DNA from: Candidatus Omnitrophota bacterium
GTDB taxonomy: Bacteria; Ratteibacteria; UBA8468; B48-G9; JAFGKM01
Direction of reading: 5' to 3'
NCBI GenBank assembly: GCA_023819545.1
Contig: JAMWCA010000074.1
Span: 1-6,275 of the forward strand
Length of the DNA: 6,275 nucleotides
Numbering within the stretch: the first letter of the stretch is position 1; the number at the start of each line of letters is the position of its first letter. Positions 1 through 6,275 of this stretch are shown here, in pieces. The translations under genes were made by a program, and so were the position numbers. The notes beneath the pieces were generated by a model, which was not told where the DNA came from, did no database searches, and was given only the letters and a program-made list of their open reading frames with translations.

Positions 1-1170
1 GTATACATTTATGAACAAGTAAAAAATCCTGAAATAGTAGGTGAAGTTAATGTGATAGATAGTTCAATAACACTGAAAAAGGATATTCCTACTTTAAATA
101 ACATTAATGGTTTAGTAACATTTAATGAAGACAGAATTTTAATTGAAAAAGCAAGGGGCAGAATTGCAGAAGGTAATATAGAAATTGGTGGAGGTTTTTA
201 TCTAAAAAATTTCTCAATTCAAAGATATGCCTTAACAGGAACATTACATAATATAAGATGGATTTTTTCACCCCGTTCTTGGGCATTTTTAAATGGAGAG
301 CTTCATTTAACAGGTTCTGCAGTTAATCCTCAACTAATAGGTAACATCAGTATTAATAAGGGAGTTTATAGAGAAGATATAGATTTTGTAAAATTAGCTC
401 TTAAATCAAACGGAATTAAAAGCTCCTTTGAAAAAGATAGCTGGTTGAATAATTTGGCTCTAAATTTGAAACTACAGTCTGATTCTTTTTCCATAAATAA
501 CAATCTTGCAGACATGTTTTTAAAAGCTGATCTCTTACTGAAAGGAACATTTTCTAATCCCTCTTTGTTAGGCTGGATAATGTCAAAAGAAGGATGGATT
601 TATTTTAGAGGTAATAAATTTGAAATACAAAGATTACTTATTCAATTTAATGATCCTAAATCTATAAGACCCTATTTAAATATCTCTGCCAAAAGCTATG
701 TATCTCAATACAATGTCAATCTTAACATTAACGGTTACATTGATCAATTTAATCTTATTCTCAATTCTAATCCTCCTTTAGCAGAGAATGAATTGTTAAA
801 TCTATTATTAATAGGGCAGAATGGACCATCAAAAAGAGGACTTCCTGGAGTATCCGAGGCAACTTCTATTATTACTGGACAAATTCAAGGATTGATTGAA
901 GAGAGAGTGAGAACAATAACAGGTTTTGATACTCTTTCTGTAGAACCGACTATTTCTAAGACAAGCGGTACTGTTACACCAAGAGTAACCATAGGAAAAA
1001 AGCTCTTAAATGGAAAACTAAACGTAACTTACTCTACAGGAGCTGGGACTACCACGGAACAAATAATCAAAATAGAATACATAATTAAAAAGGGTGTCTC
1101 CCTATTGGGTTTAAGAGATGAAATTGGAGGACTTTCTGGTGCTATTAAGTTTCGTCTTGAGTTTCATTAG
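1..1170 (+). CDS. tamB: TamB-type translocation/assembly module protein, C-terminal part (5' end outside window)
   Basis: The frame is open from base 1 (it reads VYIYEQVKNPEIVGEV), so this is the last 389 residues of a longer protein; family members usually exceed 1000 residues. The visible part is the TamB C-terminal domain (DUF490). Short beta-rich units recur around NPxxxG motifs: NPEIVG (base 25), NPQLIG (base 325) and NPSLLG (base 556). Then comes the family hallmark NPPLAENELLNLLLIGQ (from base 769) and a C-terminal block with FDTLSVEP, VTIGKKLLNGKL, YSTGAGTTTEQ and a final FRLEF-type strand. TamB proteins are anchored in the inner membrane by an N-terminal helix and form a long beta-taco across the periplasm, working with an Omp85 partner in outer-membrane protein assembly and/or phospholipid transport. 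The next gene encodes such a partner and begins inside this gene's last codons, so the two are almost certainly co-transcribed. Family assignment is firm; the exact cargo is unknown. Confidence 0.92.
   Translation, partial: VYIYEQVKNPEIVGEVNVIDSSITLKKDIPTLNNINGLVTFNEDRILIEKARGRIAEGNIEIGGGFYLKNFSIQRYALTGTLHNIRWIFSPRSWAFLNGELHLTGSAVNPQLIGNISINKGVYREDIDFVKLALKSNGIKSSFEKDSWLNNLALNLKLQSDSFSINNNLADMFLKADLLLKGTFSNPSLLGWIMSKEGWIYFRGNKFEIQRLLIQFNDPKSIRPYLNISAKSYVSQYNVNLNINGYIDQFNLILNSNPPLAENELLNLLLIGQNGPSKRGLPGVSEATSIITGQIQGLIEERVRTITGFDTLSVEPTISKTSGTVTPRVTIGKKLLNGKLNVTYSTGAGTTTEQIIKIEYIIKKGVSLLGLRDEIGGLSGAIKFRLEFH
1126..1131 (+). promoter_or_regulatory. Internal ribosome binding site for the Omp85 gene
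   Basis: GGAGGA sits within the last codons of tamB, 7 bases before a GTG at 1139. It is the strongest Shine-Dalgarno match near this junction and decides the start: the ATG at 1118 lies upstream of it and cannot use it. Because the site is inside translated tamB sequence, Omp85 synthesis is probably coupled to translation of tamB. Confidence 0.7.
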
Positions 1171-3778
1171 TATATTACTTTTCTTTTGTTTCTCATATGG
1201 AGAGGAAATCTTTGAGGTAGAAATTGTAGGACTCAGATCAATGAGTCAAGAAGAATTTTTGTATTTGTTAGACTTAACAAATAAAAGAGAGATTTCTAAA
1301 GAAGCAATTTCTGAAGGGATAAAAAGGCTTTTTTTGAAAGATATATTCGAAGACATTATTATAGAAAAAAACAACAAAAAAATAACCATAAGGGTAAAGG
1401 AAAAACCTACTATAAAATCAATAAAATTTGAGGGAAATGAAAATTTTGATGATAAATTTTTGAGAAAACTCTTAAATTTTAAAATTGGAGATAGATTAAA
1501 GATTGTTGAATTAAAAAAATCTTCAAATCACATTAGGGAAACCCTCAAGAAAAAGGGATATCCTGAAAGTCAGATAACTTTTAATACAGACTGTTCTCAG
1601 GAATCTTGTATAGTTACCTTTACCATAAGAGAGGGTATACCCTTGACAGTTAGAGAGATAATTTGGGAAGGTGATGTAGATGAATTCCTCCAGGGTTTAT
1701 TGTCTCTTTCTGTGGGAGCTCCCTTTGATGAAACAAAAATGGAGGATTTTGTAAAAAAATGCAAAAATTACTTTGAAAAACAAGGTATTGTTAACTCAAC
1801 CATTGCCTATTCTTTTAAAGAGGGTAAAATATTAATTAATTTAAAAAAGGGAGAGAAAGTAAAAGTAGATTTCATTGGAGTAGAAAAACTAAAGAGACAA
1901 GATCTTAACAACCTCCTTAATGCTTATTTAAAAGAGAGACTTGATGAAAATATAATTAAGGATATAACCAATAGTCTTATTTCCCTGTACTATTTAAACG
2001 GTTTTTCAGAAATAAAAATATACCCAATTTTAGAAAAGCAAGACAAGATGATTAATCTTATTTTTGTGATTAATGAAGGGAAGAGAAAAATTATTGAGGA
2101 CATCTATTTAAAGTTTGATGAAATAAAAATGGAAAAAAAGGATATTAACAAAATAATTATAAATTCTCCAAATTCACCTTTTAATTTAGAAGAATTAGAA
2201 AATGATAAAAAAAGAATAGAGGATTTTTTGAAAGCACAAGGGTATTATTATGCAAAGATTTATCAGACTGAAATTAAAGAAGAAGATGAGAAAATCAAGA
2301 TAATTTTTAAAGTTAGTGAAGGAAAACAAATAAAAATAAAAACTATCAATTTAGAAATTGCGAATGAGGTGATGAAAGATAGAGTATGGGAATTAACTAA
2401 AGAATTTAATAATAAAATTTTTACTGAAGAGATCCTATTGGAAATAAAGAGAAAAATTATTGATTTTTATCAAAGACAGGGATATGCTGAAGTTAATGTA
2501 AAAAGCCATTACGAAATAAATAATGATGAAGCATACATTTTTTTCATTATTAATCCCGGAGAGAGGAAATATTTCAAAAAATCAATAATTTTAGGCAATA
2601 GAAAGACTAAGACAAGATTTATATATGAAAGACTTTTCCAAAAGGAAAATAAACCTTTTAATCCATATATTTTAGAAGAAGAAAGACTGTCACTTTACAA
2701 AACAGGTCTTTTTTCAAAAATAGATATAATTTATCAAAAACAGGATAATTATATAGACATTATATACGATTTCGAGGAGGTACCAGCAGGTGCCTTTGAC
2801 TTTGGTTTTGGTTATGGAGATTATGAAAAAGTCAAGGGTTTTATGGAGCTTTCTTACATAAATTTATTTGGAATTAACAAACAAATCTATTCAAGAATTG
2901 AGTTAAGTAAAATTGAAAAAAGAAGCTCTATTGTTTATATTGACCCCTGGTTTTGGAAAGATCTTATTTTTAAAACTTCCCTAAATTTTGAAGACAGGAG
3001 AGTAAAGAATATTGATACTAAAGATATCTTATATGAATTGAGAAGATTCAGTGCATCAGCAGGTTTTGAAAAAAGATTATTGGAAAATTTCAAAGCTGAA
3101 TTAGATTATGAAATTTCATATTCAAAAATTTGGGATATATTACCTGAAGTGATACTATCAGATCAAGATATAGGTAGAATCCTCATAAGTGGTTTTAAGG
3201 TTTCATTAATATATGATGACAGAGACAATCCCTTTGATCCAAAAAAAGGATGGCTTGCAGGTTTGAGTTCTAAACTCAGTTCAGAAATTTTTGGATCTGA
3301 ACTTAATTTTTTAAAAACTTCCTTTTATTTAAATAAATACACCGAATTATATGAAGGTTTAGTTTTTGCTATATCCTTAAGAGGCGGATGGGCATGGTTA
3401 TATGGTAAAACTGACAATTTACCTATTTCTGAGAGATATTTTCTCGGTGGAAGAGATACTGTAAGAGGTTATGCTCAAAATACACTGGGACCAAAAAGAG
3501 ATGATCAACCTACAGGAGGTAATGTCTTCCTTATGGGGAATATGGAGTTAAGAACATCTCTTGGTAGAAACTTTTTTATTGTGAATTTTCTTGATGCAGG
3601 AAATGTGTGGAATAGGGTAGGGGATGTAAATCCCTCAAAACTCAAATTTACTACTGGTGTCGGTCTAAGATATAAGACACCTGTTGGACCTATAAGAGTT
3701 GATTATGGTTATAAACTTAACAGACAGAAGGGAGAGTCCCATAGTGAAATTCATTTTACTATTGGTCATGCTTTTTAA
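1139..3778 (+). CDS. bamA: Omp85/BamA-type outer-membrane barrel assembly protein with about seven POTRA repeats
   Basis: This is the outer-membrane insertase that folds beta-barrel proteins, or a TamA-like relative. I prefer the GTG start at 1139 because GGAGGA lies 7 bases upstream; an in-frame ATG at 1118 has only weak AAGAG in front. From 1139 the protein is 879 residues. A hydrophobic signal peptide ends near SYG/EEIF. By repeated pattern (strand, helix pair with a GY- or GF-type turn, strand ending in EGK/EGR/PGER) I read POTRA-like units at about bases 1208-1408, 1409-1642, 1643-1855, 1856-2086, 2087-2329, 2330-2566 and 2567-2782. The last has the typical GNRKTKTRFIYERL start. The barrel runs 2783-3775 (about 330 residues, suited to 16 strands), with YDDRDNPFDPKKGW, the Omp85 loop-6 motif GGRDTVRGY (conserved Arg at base 3464), DAGNVW, GVGLRYKTPVGPIRVDYGY and a C-terminal beta-signal ending in Phe. 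E. coli BamA has five POTRAs and TamA three. Because it neighbours tamB, it could serve as BamA, TamA or both. Confidence 0.94.
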   Translation: MLLSFVLSFISILLFFCFSYGEEIFEVEIVGLRSMSQEEFLYLLDLTNKREISKEAISEGIKRLFLKDIFEDIIIEKNNKKITIRVKEKPTIKSIKFEGNENFDDKFLRKLLNFKIGDRLKIVELKKSSNHIRETLKKKGYPESQITFNTDCSQESCIVTFTIREGIPLTVREIIWEGDVDEFLQGLLSLSVGAPFDETKMEDFVKKCKNYFEKQGIVNSTIAYSFKEGKILINLKKGEKVKVDFIGVEKLKRQDLNNLLNAYLKERLDENIIKDITNSLISLYYLNGFSEIKIYPILEKQDKMINLIFVINEGKRKIIEDIYLKFDEIKMEKKDINKIIINSPNSPFNLEELENDKKRIEDFLKAQGYYYAKIYQTEIKEEDEKIKIIFKVSEGKQIKIKTINLEIANEVMKDRVWELTKEFNNKIFTEEILLEIKRKIIDFYQRQGYAEVNVKSHYEINNDEAYIFFIINPGERKYFKKSIILGNRKTKTRFIYERLFQKENKPFNPYILEEERLSLYKTGLFSKIDIIYQKQDNYIDIIYDFEEVPAGAFDFGFGYGDYEKVKGFMELSYINLFGINKQIYSRIELSKIEKRSSIVYIDPWFWKDLIFKTSLNFEDRRVKNIDTKDILYELRRFSASAGFEKRLLENFKAELDYEISYSKIWDILPEVILSDQDIGRILISGFKVSLIYDDRDNPFDPKKGWLAGLSSKLSSEIFGSELNFLKTSFYLNKYTELYEGLVFAISLRGGWAWLYGKTDNLPISERYFLGGRDTVRGYAQNTLGPKRDDQPTGGNVFLMGNMELRTSLGRNFFIVNFLDAGNVWNRVGDVNPSKLKFTTGVGLRYKTPVGPIRVDYGYKLNRQKGESHSEIHFTIGHAF
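3728..3734 (+). promoter_or_regulatory. Internal ribosome binding site for the SurA-like gene
   Basis: AAGGGAG lies in the last codons of the Omp85 gene, 9 bases before the GTG at 3744. It supports that start over the upstream TTG and ATG. Part of it can pair with TCCC at 3737-3740, so access may depend on ribosomes finishing the Omp85 gene. Confidence 0.65.
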
Positions 3779-4241
3779 TATTATATGTCTGCCAATATGT
3801 TCTGGAGAAATAATAGATAGAGTAGTTGCCTATGTGGATGATCAAGCAATAACAATAAAAGATTTTTTAGAATTTAGAGCTAAAATTAAGGAAAAATTAC
3901 CTAATATTTCATCCAATGAAATAATTGAACTCATGATAAACAGAAAACTTTTATTGAAAGAATCGAAAAAAATTTTTTTAGAGGGAGATGAAGAAGAGGC
4001 GATTAAAAATTACATTGATTTAAAAATAAAATCAAAAATATTTATAACAGACGATAAAATAAGAGAATACTATGAGCAAAATAAGCATCAATTTGGTGAA
4101 AAGCCTTTCCTTTCTATTAGGGATGAAATTGAAACATATTTGTTTGAGAGAGAATTAAATAAAAAACTTATTGAACATATTAAAGAGTTAAGAGAACTTG
4201 CTGAAATAAAAATAATTTTTTTGCCTTTCGGTGATTATTAA
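3744..4241 (+). CDS. SurA-like periplasmic chaperone, N-domain type lacking the parvulin PPIase domain
   Basis: A 165-residue exported protein. The GTG start at 3744 is chosen because it follows an AAGGGAG ribosome site and gives a clean Sec signal peptide: MK, a hydrophobic core, and probable cleavage after CSG at residue 21. Starts further upstream (TTG 3699, ATG 3705) would put about 15 hydrophilic residues before it. The mature start, IDRVVAYVDDQAITIKDF, is the SurA/PpiD N-domain pattern. It is followed by a helix with ELMINRKLLLKE and by KIREYYEQNKHQF (about 105-117). In parvulin-type chaperones a roughly 100-residue PPIase domain would come next. Here the chain passes directly to KPFLSIRDEIETYL and a final helix ending LAEIKI, which matches the closing helix that completes the SurA N-domain. 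It probably holds unfolded outer-membrane proteins without isomerase activity. It overlaps the Omp85 gene by 35 bases, supporting a role in barrel-protein delivery. The family is inferred from motifs only. No lipobox is seen. Confidence 0.77.
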   Translation: MKFILLLVMLFNIICLPICSGEIIDRVVAYVDDQAITIKDFLEFRAKIKEKLPNISSNEIIELMINRKLLLKESKKIFLEGDEEEAIKNYIDLKIKSKIFITDDKIREYYEQNKHQFGEKPFLSIRDEIETYLFERELNKKLIEHIKELRELAEIKIIFLPFGDY

Positions 4242-5185
4242 TTTTTATAAAACAATTTTTCCTTAGCTCTTATCAGTTTTGTTATAGTTTCATTTATTGG
4301 TACAGATATGATTTTTTGTTTAGCTAAATTAACAATTGCGCCATTTAAGGAGTCAATTTCAGTTTTTTTCCCATTTTTTAAATCATAGTACATGGAAGGA
4401 AAATGCATTGCAGTGGGAGGTACAAGTTTTTCATAAAAAAATTTCAAATAGTCATCGGCATTGGGCCAGTTAAGTTTTATCTCATTAGCTTTAGCCACAT
4501 TAAAAATTTCATAAACTATTTGATTCATTAAAAATCTTGTTTCTTCCATTTCAGCCAGACTACCATAATTGCACTCAAGAATCGCTCCGAGAGGATTTAA
4601 GGCACAATTGTAGAGTATCTTATCCCAAAGAATTGCATATACATCATTTGAGACTCTGGTGGGAATTCCAGATTTATTAAAGACATGGGATATTTCTATT
4701 AGTTTTTCCGAAGGAATTAAATTATCAGGCTGACCTATCACTATGTCATCGGCAAAAACTGTAACTTCTGCAAAACCTATTTCATTAATCTTGGCTCCAA
4801 AAATTATTCTTGACAATATTATTTTTCTCTTATCCACTATACTTCCAGCTATTTCATAATTACCGTATCCATTTTGAGCAAGAAGGATTAAGGTGTTTTC
4901 TCCAATTAGAGGCTTTATTTGATTTATGGCCTTTTCAGTGTCGTATGATTTTACAGAGACTATAATAAGATCTAAGTTTAAATCAATTAATTCTTGAGGT
5001 TTTACGTAAATACCATCTAAGAAGGCTTCCTTTTGTCCAAATAAACCCTTTATTTTTAAAGGTTTATTTTTTAAACTCTCAAAGTATTTTTCCTTTGTTA
5101 TTCCGAAAACACTGTTGCCAGCAAATTTTAAAGCTACTGCAAAAACAATACCTAATGCTCCAAGTCCGCAAATTAAAATATTCAT
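4238..5185 (-). CDS. panE: 2-dehydropantoate 2-reductase (ketopantoate reductase)
   Basis: A complete 315-residue cytoplasmic enzyme, the usual length for the PanE/ApbA family. It catalyses NADPH-dependent reduction of ketopantoate to pantoate, a step of pantothenate and CoA synthesis. The N-terminal Rossmann fold has GLGALG at residues 7-12 and VSVKSYDT (Lys79) and QNG (Asn105) at the positions that contact cofactor and substrate. The C-terminal helical domain has LWDKILYNCALNPL, giving the catalytic Lys189 and Asn193, and KKTEIDSLNG, giving the catalytic acid Glu276 and Asn281; Ser264 lies in FPSMYYDL. All expected active-site residues are therefore present. The ATG start is preceded by AGGAG at a 7-base spacing, and that site overlaps the stop codon of the upstream penicillin-binding protein gene. 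Some family members act on other 2-oxo acids, and pathway role cannot be proved from sequence alone, but the intact active site makes the PanE call likely. Its stop codon overlaps that of the converging SurA-like gene. Confidence 0.92.
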   Translation of the reverse strand: MNILICGLGALGIVFAVALKFAGNSVFGITKEKYFESLKNKPLKIKGLFGQKEAFLDGIYVKPQELIDLNLDLIIVSVKSYDTEKAINQIKPLIGENTLILLAQNGYGNYEIAGSIVDKRKIILSRIIFGAKINEIGFAEVTVFADDIVIGQPDNLIPSEKLIEISHVFNKSGIPTRVSNDVYAILWDKILYNCALNPLGAILECNYGSLAEMEETRFLMNQIVYEIFNVAKANEIKLNWPNADDYLKFFYEKLVPPTAMHFPSMYYDLKNGKKTEIDSLNGAIVNLAKQKIISVPINETITKLIRAKEKLFYKN

Positions 5186-5192
5186 TCCACTG

Positions 5193-5197
5193 CTCCT
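5193..5197 (-). promoter_or_regulatory. Ribosome binding site of panE overlapping the upstream stop codon
   Basis: On the minus strand the sequence reads TAGGAGCAGTGGAATG. TAG is the stop of the penicillin-binding protein gene, AGGAG is the ribosome site, and ATG follows after 7 bases. A ribosome terminating on the upstream gene sits directly on the panE site, which favours translational coupling. Confidence 0.75.
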
Positions 5198-6275
5198 AAT
5201 TTGGATTTGTTAACTTAAATTTATTTAAGGGAAAATCATTTTTTAAAGATTCTTTTGTGGGGCTTTCAATATTTTCTCTATTAATCTCCATAAATTTAAA
5301 ATCTTCCTCTTCTTTACCAATCAATGCTTCTTTCATGAATTGAGCCCATATAGGAGCTGAAACTCTACCGCCTGCCTCTCCCTGACCAAGGCTTTTCCTC
5401 ATGTCATCATATCCTACCCAAACTCCTGCTACTATTTGAGGAGTGTATCCAATAAACCAAGCATCTCTAAATTCATTGCTTGTTCCTGTCTTACCCGCTG
5501 CTGGCTTACCAATATTTGCTCGGGTACCTGTTCCATAAGAAATTACATCTCTCAACATATCTGTCATAGTAAGAGCAACCTCAGGAGCTATAGCTTCATC
5601 TAATTGAGGCTCATTTTGTAAAAGAATCTTGCCGGAACTATCAGTTACATATTTTATTGCAATTGGTTTAATTCTTTTACCTCCGTTTGCAAAAACACAA
5701 AAGGCAGATGTCAACTCTAAAGGAGATACACTTAGGCTTCCTAATGCTAAGGTTAAATCTGCAGGCAATTCTGAGTTTATTCCTGCTCTTTTAGCAAGAT
5801 TTATTACAGACTCTAGCCCCATTATTTCAGTTAATCTAACTGTAGCAATATTTCTCGAAAAGGCGAGAGCTTTTCTCAAAGTTATCTCGCCCCAGAATTC
5901 TCCATCGTAGTTAGAGGGTGACCATTCTTTTAATCCTGATTTATAACTTACTGGCTCATCCAGAATGGTATTGTCGGGTGTAAATCCCTTTTCTATTGCA
6001 GCAGCGTACACAAAGGGTTTAAAAGAACTACCTGCCTGTCTTTTTGCATAAACTGCCCTGTTAAATTCTCCTCTTTGAAAACTATATCCACCTACCATTG
6101 ATATAATATATCCTGTTTTTGGATCTATAGCTACTAAGGCACCTTCTATCTCTGGCTCTTGTTCTAAAGAGAAGTGAATATCTTTTCCCACAGATTTAAA
6201 TTTAATCATAATCACATCACCTACAGATAGGATATTAGTGAGATTAAAGTTCTTTAGATTTTTGATTTTTCCTGA
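5196..6275 (-). CDS. Class A penicillin-binding protein (PBP1A-type), transpeptidase half; 5' end outside window
   Basis: A bifunctional cell-wall synthase anchored in the inner membrane: glycosyltransferase at the N-terminus, DD-transpeptidase at the C-terminus. The frame stays open to the right edge. The 20 codons before the first internal GTG (6215) read SGKIKNLKNFNLTNILSVGD, in line with the linker domain that precedes the transpeptidase in PBP1A, so the gene is cut by the window and the glycosyltransferase part is not visible. The 359 residues seen contain LEQEPEIEGALVAIDPKTGY, FNRAVYAKRQAGSSFKPF with the SxxK nucleophile motif (bases 6018-6029), SRN (5850-5858) and KTGT (5481-5492), then DAWFIGYTPQIVAGVWVGYDD and APIWAQFMKEAL. 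All three catalytic motifs are intact, in order and normally spaced, so the enzyme should be active and beta-lactam binding. The C-terminal tail is short, about 40 residues rich in Lys, Glu and Asn. mrcA/ponA is the usual symbol, but orthology is not certain. Confidence 0.95.
   Translation of the reverse strand, partial: SGKIKNLKNFNLTNILSVGDVIMIKFKSVGKDIHFSLEQEPEIEGALVAIDPKTGYIISMVGGYSFQRGEFNRAVYAKRQAGSSFKPFVYAAAIEKGFTPDNTILDEPVSYKSGLKEWSPSNYDGEFWGEITLRKALAFSRNIATVRLTEIMGLESVINLAKRAGINSELPADLTLALGSLSVSPLELTSAFCVFANGGKRIKPIAIKYVTDSSGKILLQNEPQLDEAIAPEVALTMTDMLRDVISYGTGTRANIGKPAAGKTGTSNEFRDAWFIGYTPQIVAGVWVGYDDMRKSLGQGEAGGRVSAPIWAQFMKEALIGKEEEDFKFMEINRENIESPTKESLKNDFPLNKFKLTNPN

Noticed and set aside
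52..54. GTG as the start of the first gene
   Set aside because: The frame is open back to base 1 and the upstream residues contain a TamB-type NPEIVG unit, so the gene begins outside the window.
3264..3278. Inverted repeat TGAGTT-CTA-AACTCA
   Set aside because: It is in the middle of the barrel coding region, has a short AT-rich stem and no T run; it is most likely chance.
3699..3743. TTG 3699 or ATG 3705 as start of the SurA-like gene
   Set aside because: Neither has a good ribosome site, and they would add a charged leader before the signal peptide; GTG 3744 has AAGGGAG upstream and a normal MKF signal start.
3789..3800. Possible lipobox (LPIC) in the SurA-like protein
   Set aside because: The residue before Cys is Ile rather than Gly, Ala or Ser, so it does not fit the lipoprotein signal; a signal peptidase I site after CSG is more likely.
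4206..4250. Possible terminator at the convergent junction
   Set aside because: There are A and T runs but no GC-containing stem that I can pair; it cannot be supported as an intrinsic terminator.
5629..5910. A 93-codon open frame on the plus strand
   Set aside because: It lies entirely antisense to the conserved transpeptidase domain, covers the SRN motif region, and its product resembles no family I recognise; it is a shadow frame.
6213..6215. GTG at 6215 (minus strand) as the true start of the penicillin-binding protein
   Set aside because: The frame continues open to the window edge with linker-like sequence (LSVGDVIMIKF), and a class A enzyme needs an N-terminal glycosyltransferase part.

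Overview
The window comes from a very AT-rich (around 30% GC by eye), gene-dense, Gram-negative-type (diderm) bacterium. It carries an outer-membrane barrel assembly protein, a TamB-type envelope protein and a class A penicillin-binding protein, which together imply an outer membrane and a peptidoglycan wall. Arginine is written almost entirely with AGA/AGG, isoleucine often with ATA, and the proteins are rich in Lys, Glu and Ile. That is typical of AT-rich, often thermophilic, deep-branching diderms. A Nitrospirota/Thermodesulfovibrio-like, Aquificota-like or deltaproteobacterial-type source would fit, but the assignment is an inference and weak.

Layout. A rightward block occupies 1-4241: the 3' end of a tamB gene (open through the left edge), a full-length Omp85/BamA-type gene, and a small SurA-like periplasmic chaperone without a PPIase domain. 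Each downstream gene in this block starts inside the end of the one before it. A leftward block occupies 4238-6275: a class A penicillin-binding protein (its transpeptidase half is visible and its 5' part lies beyond the right edge), followed by a ketopantoate reductase (panE-like) gene 10 bases downstream. The two blocks converge tail to tail and share the four bases TTAA for their stop codons. Only about 10 of 6275 bases (5186-5195) are outside a coding region. There is therefore no intergenic stretch to annotate, and no promoter or terminator is visible.

How the genes work together. The rightward block looks like an outer-membrane biogenesis cassette. The chaperone would escort unfolded outer-membrane proteins, the Omp85 protein would insert them, and the TamB-type protein would span the periplasm as an assembly or lipid-transfer bridge. 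The leftward block pairs cell-wall synthesis (PBP1A-type) with an enzyme of pantothenate/CoA synthesis. These share transcription and translational coupling rather than an obvious pathway.

I see no mobile element, CRISPR array, RNA gene or clearly novel system. The most notable points are the seven POTRA-like repeats in the Omp85 protein, the nested double-coding gene starts, and the PPIase-less SurA-like protein placed beside the Omp85 gene.
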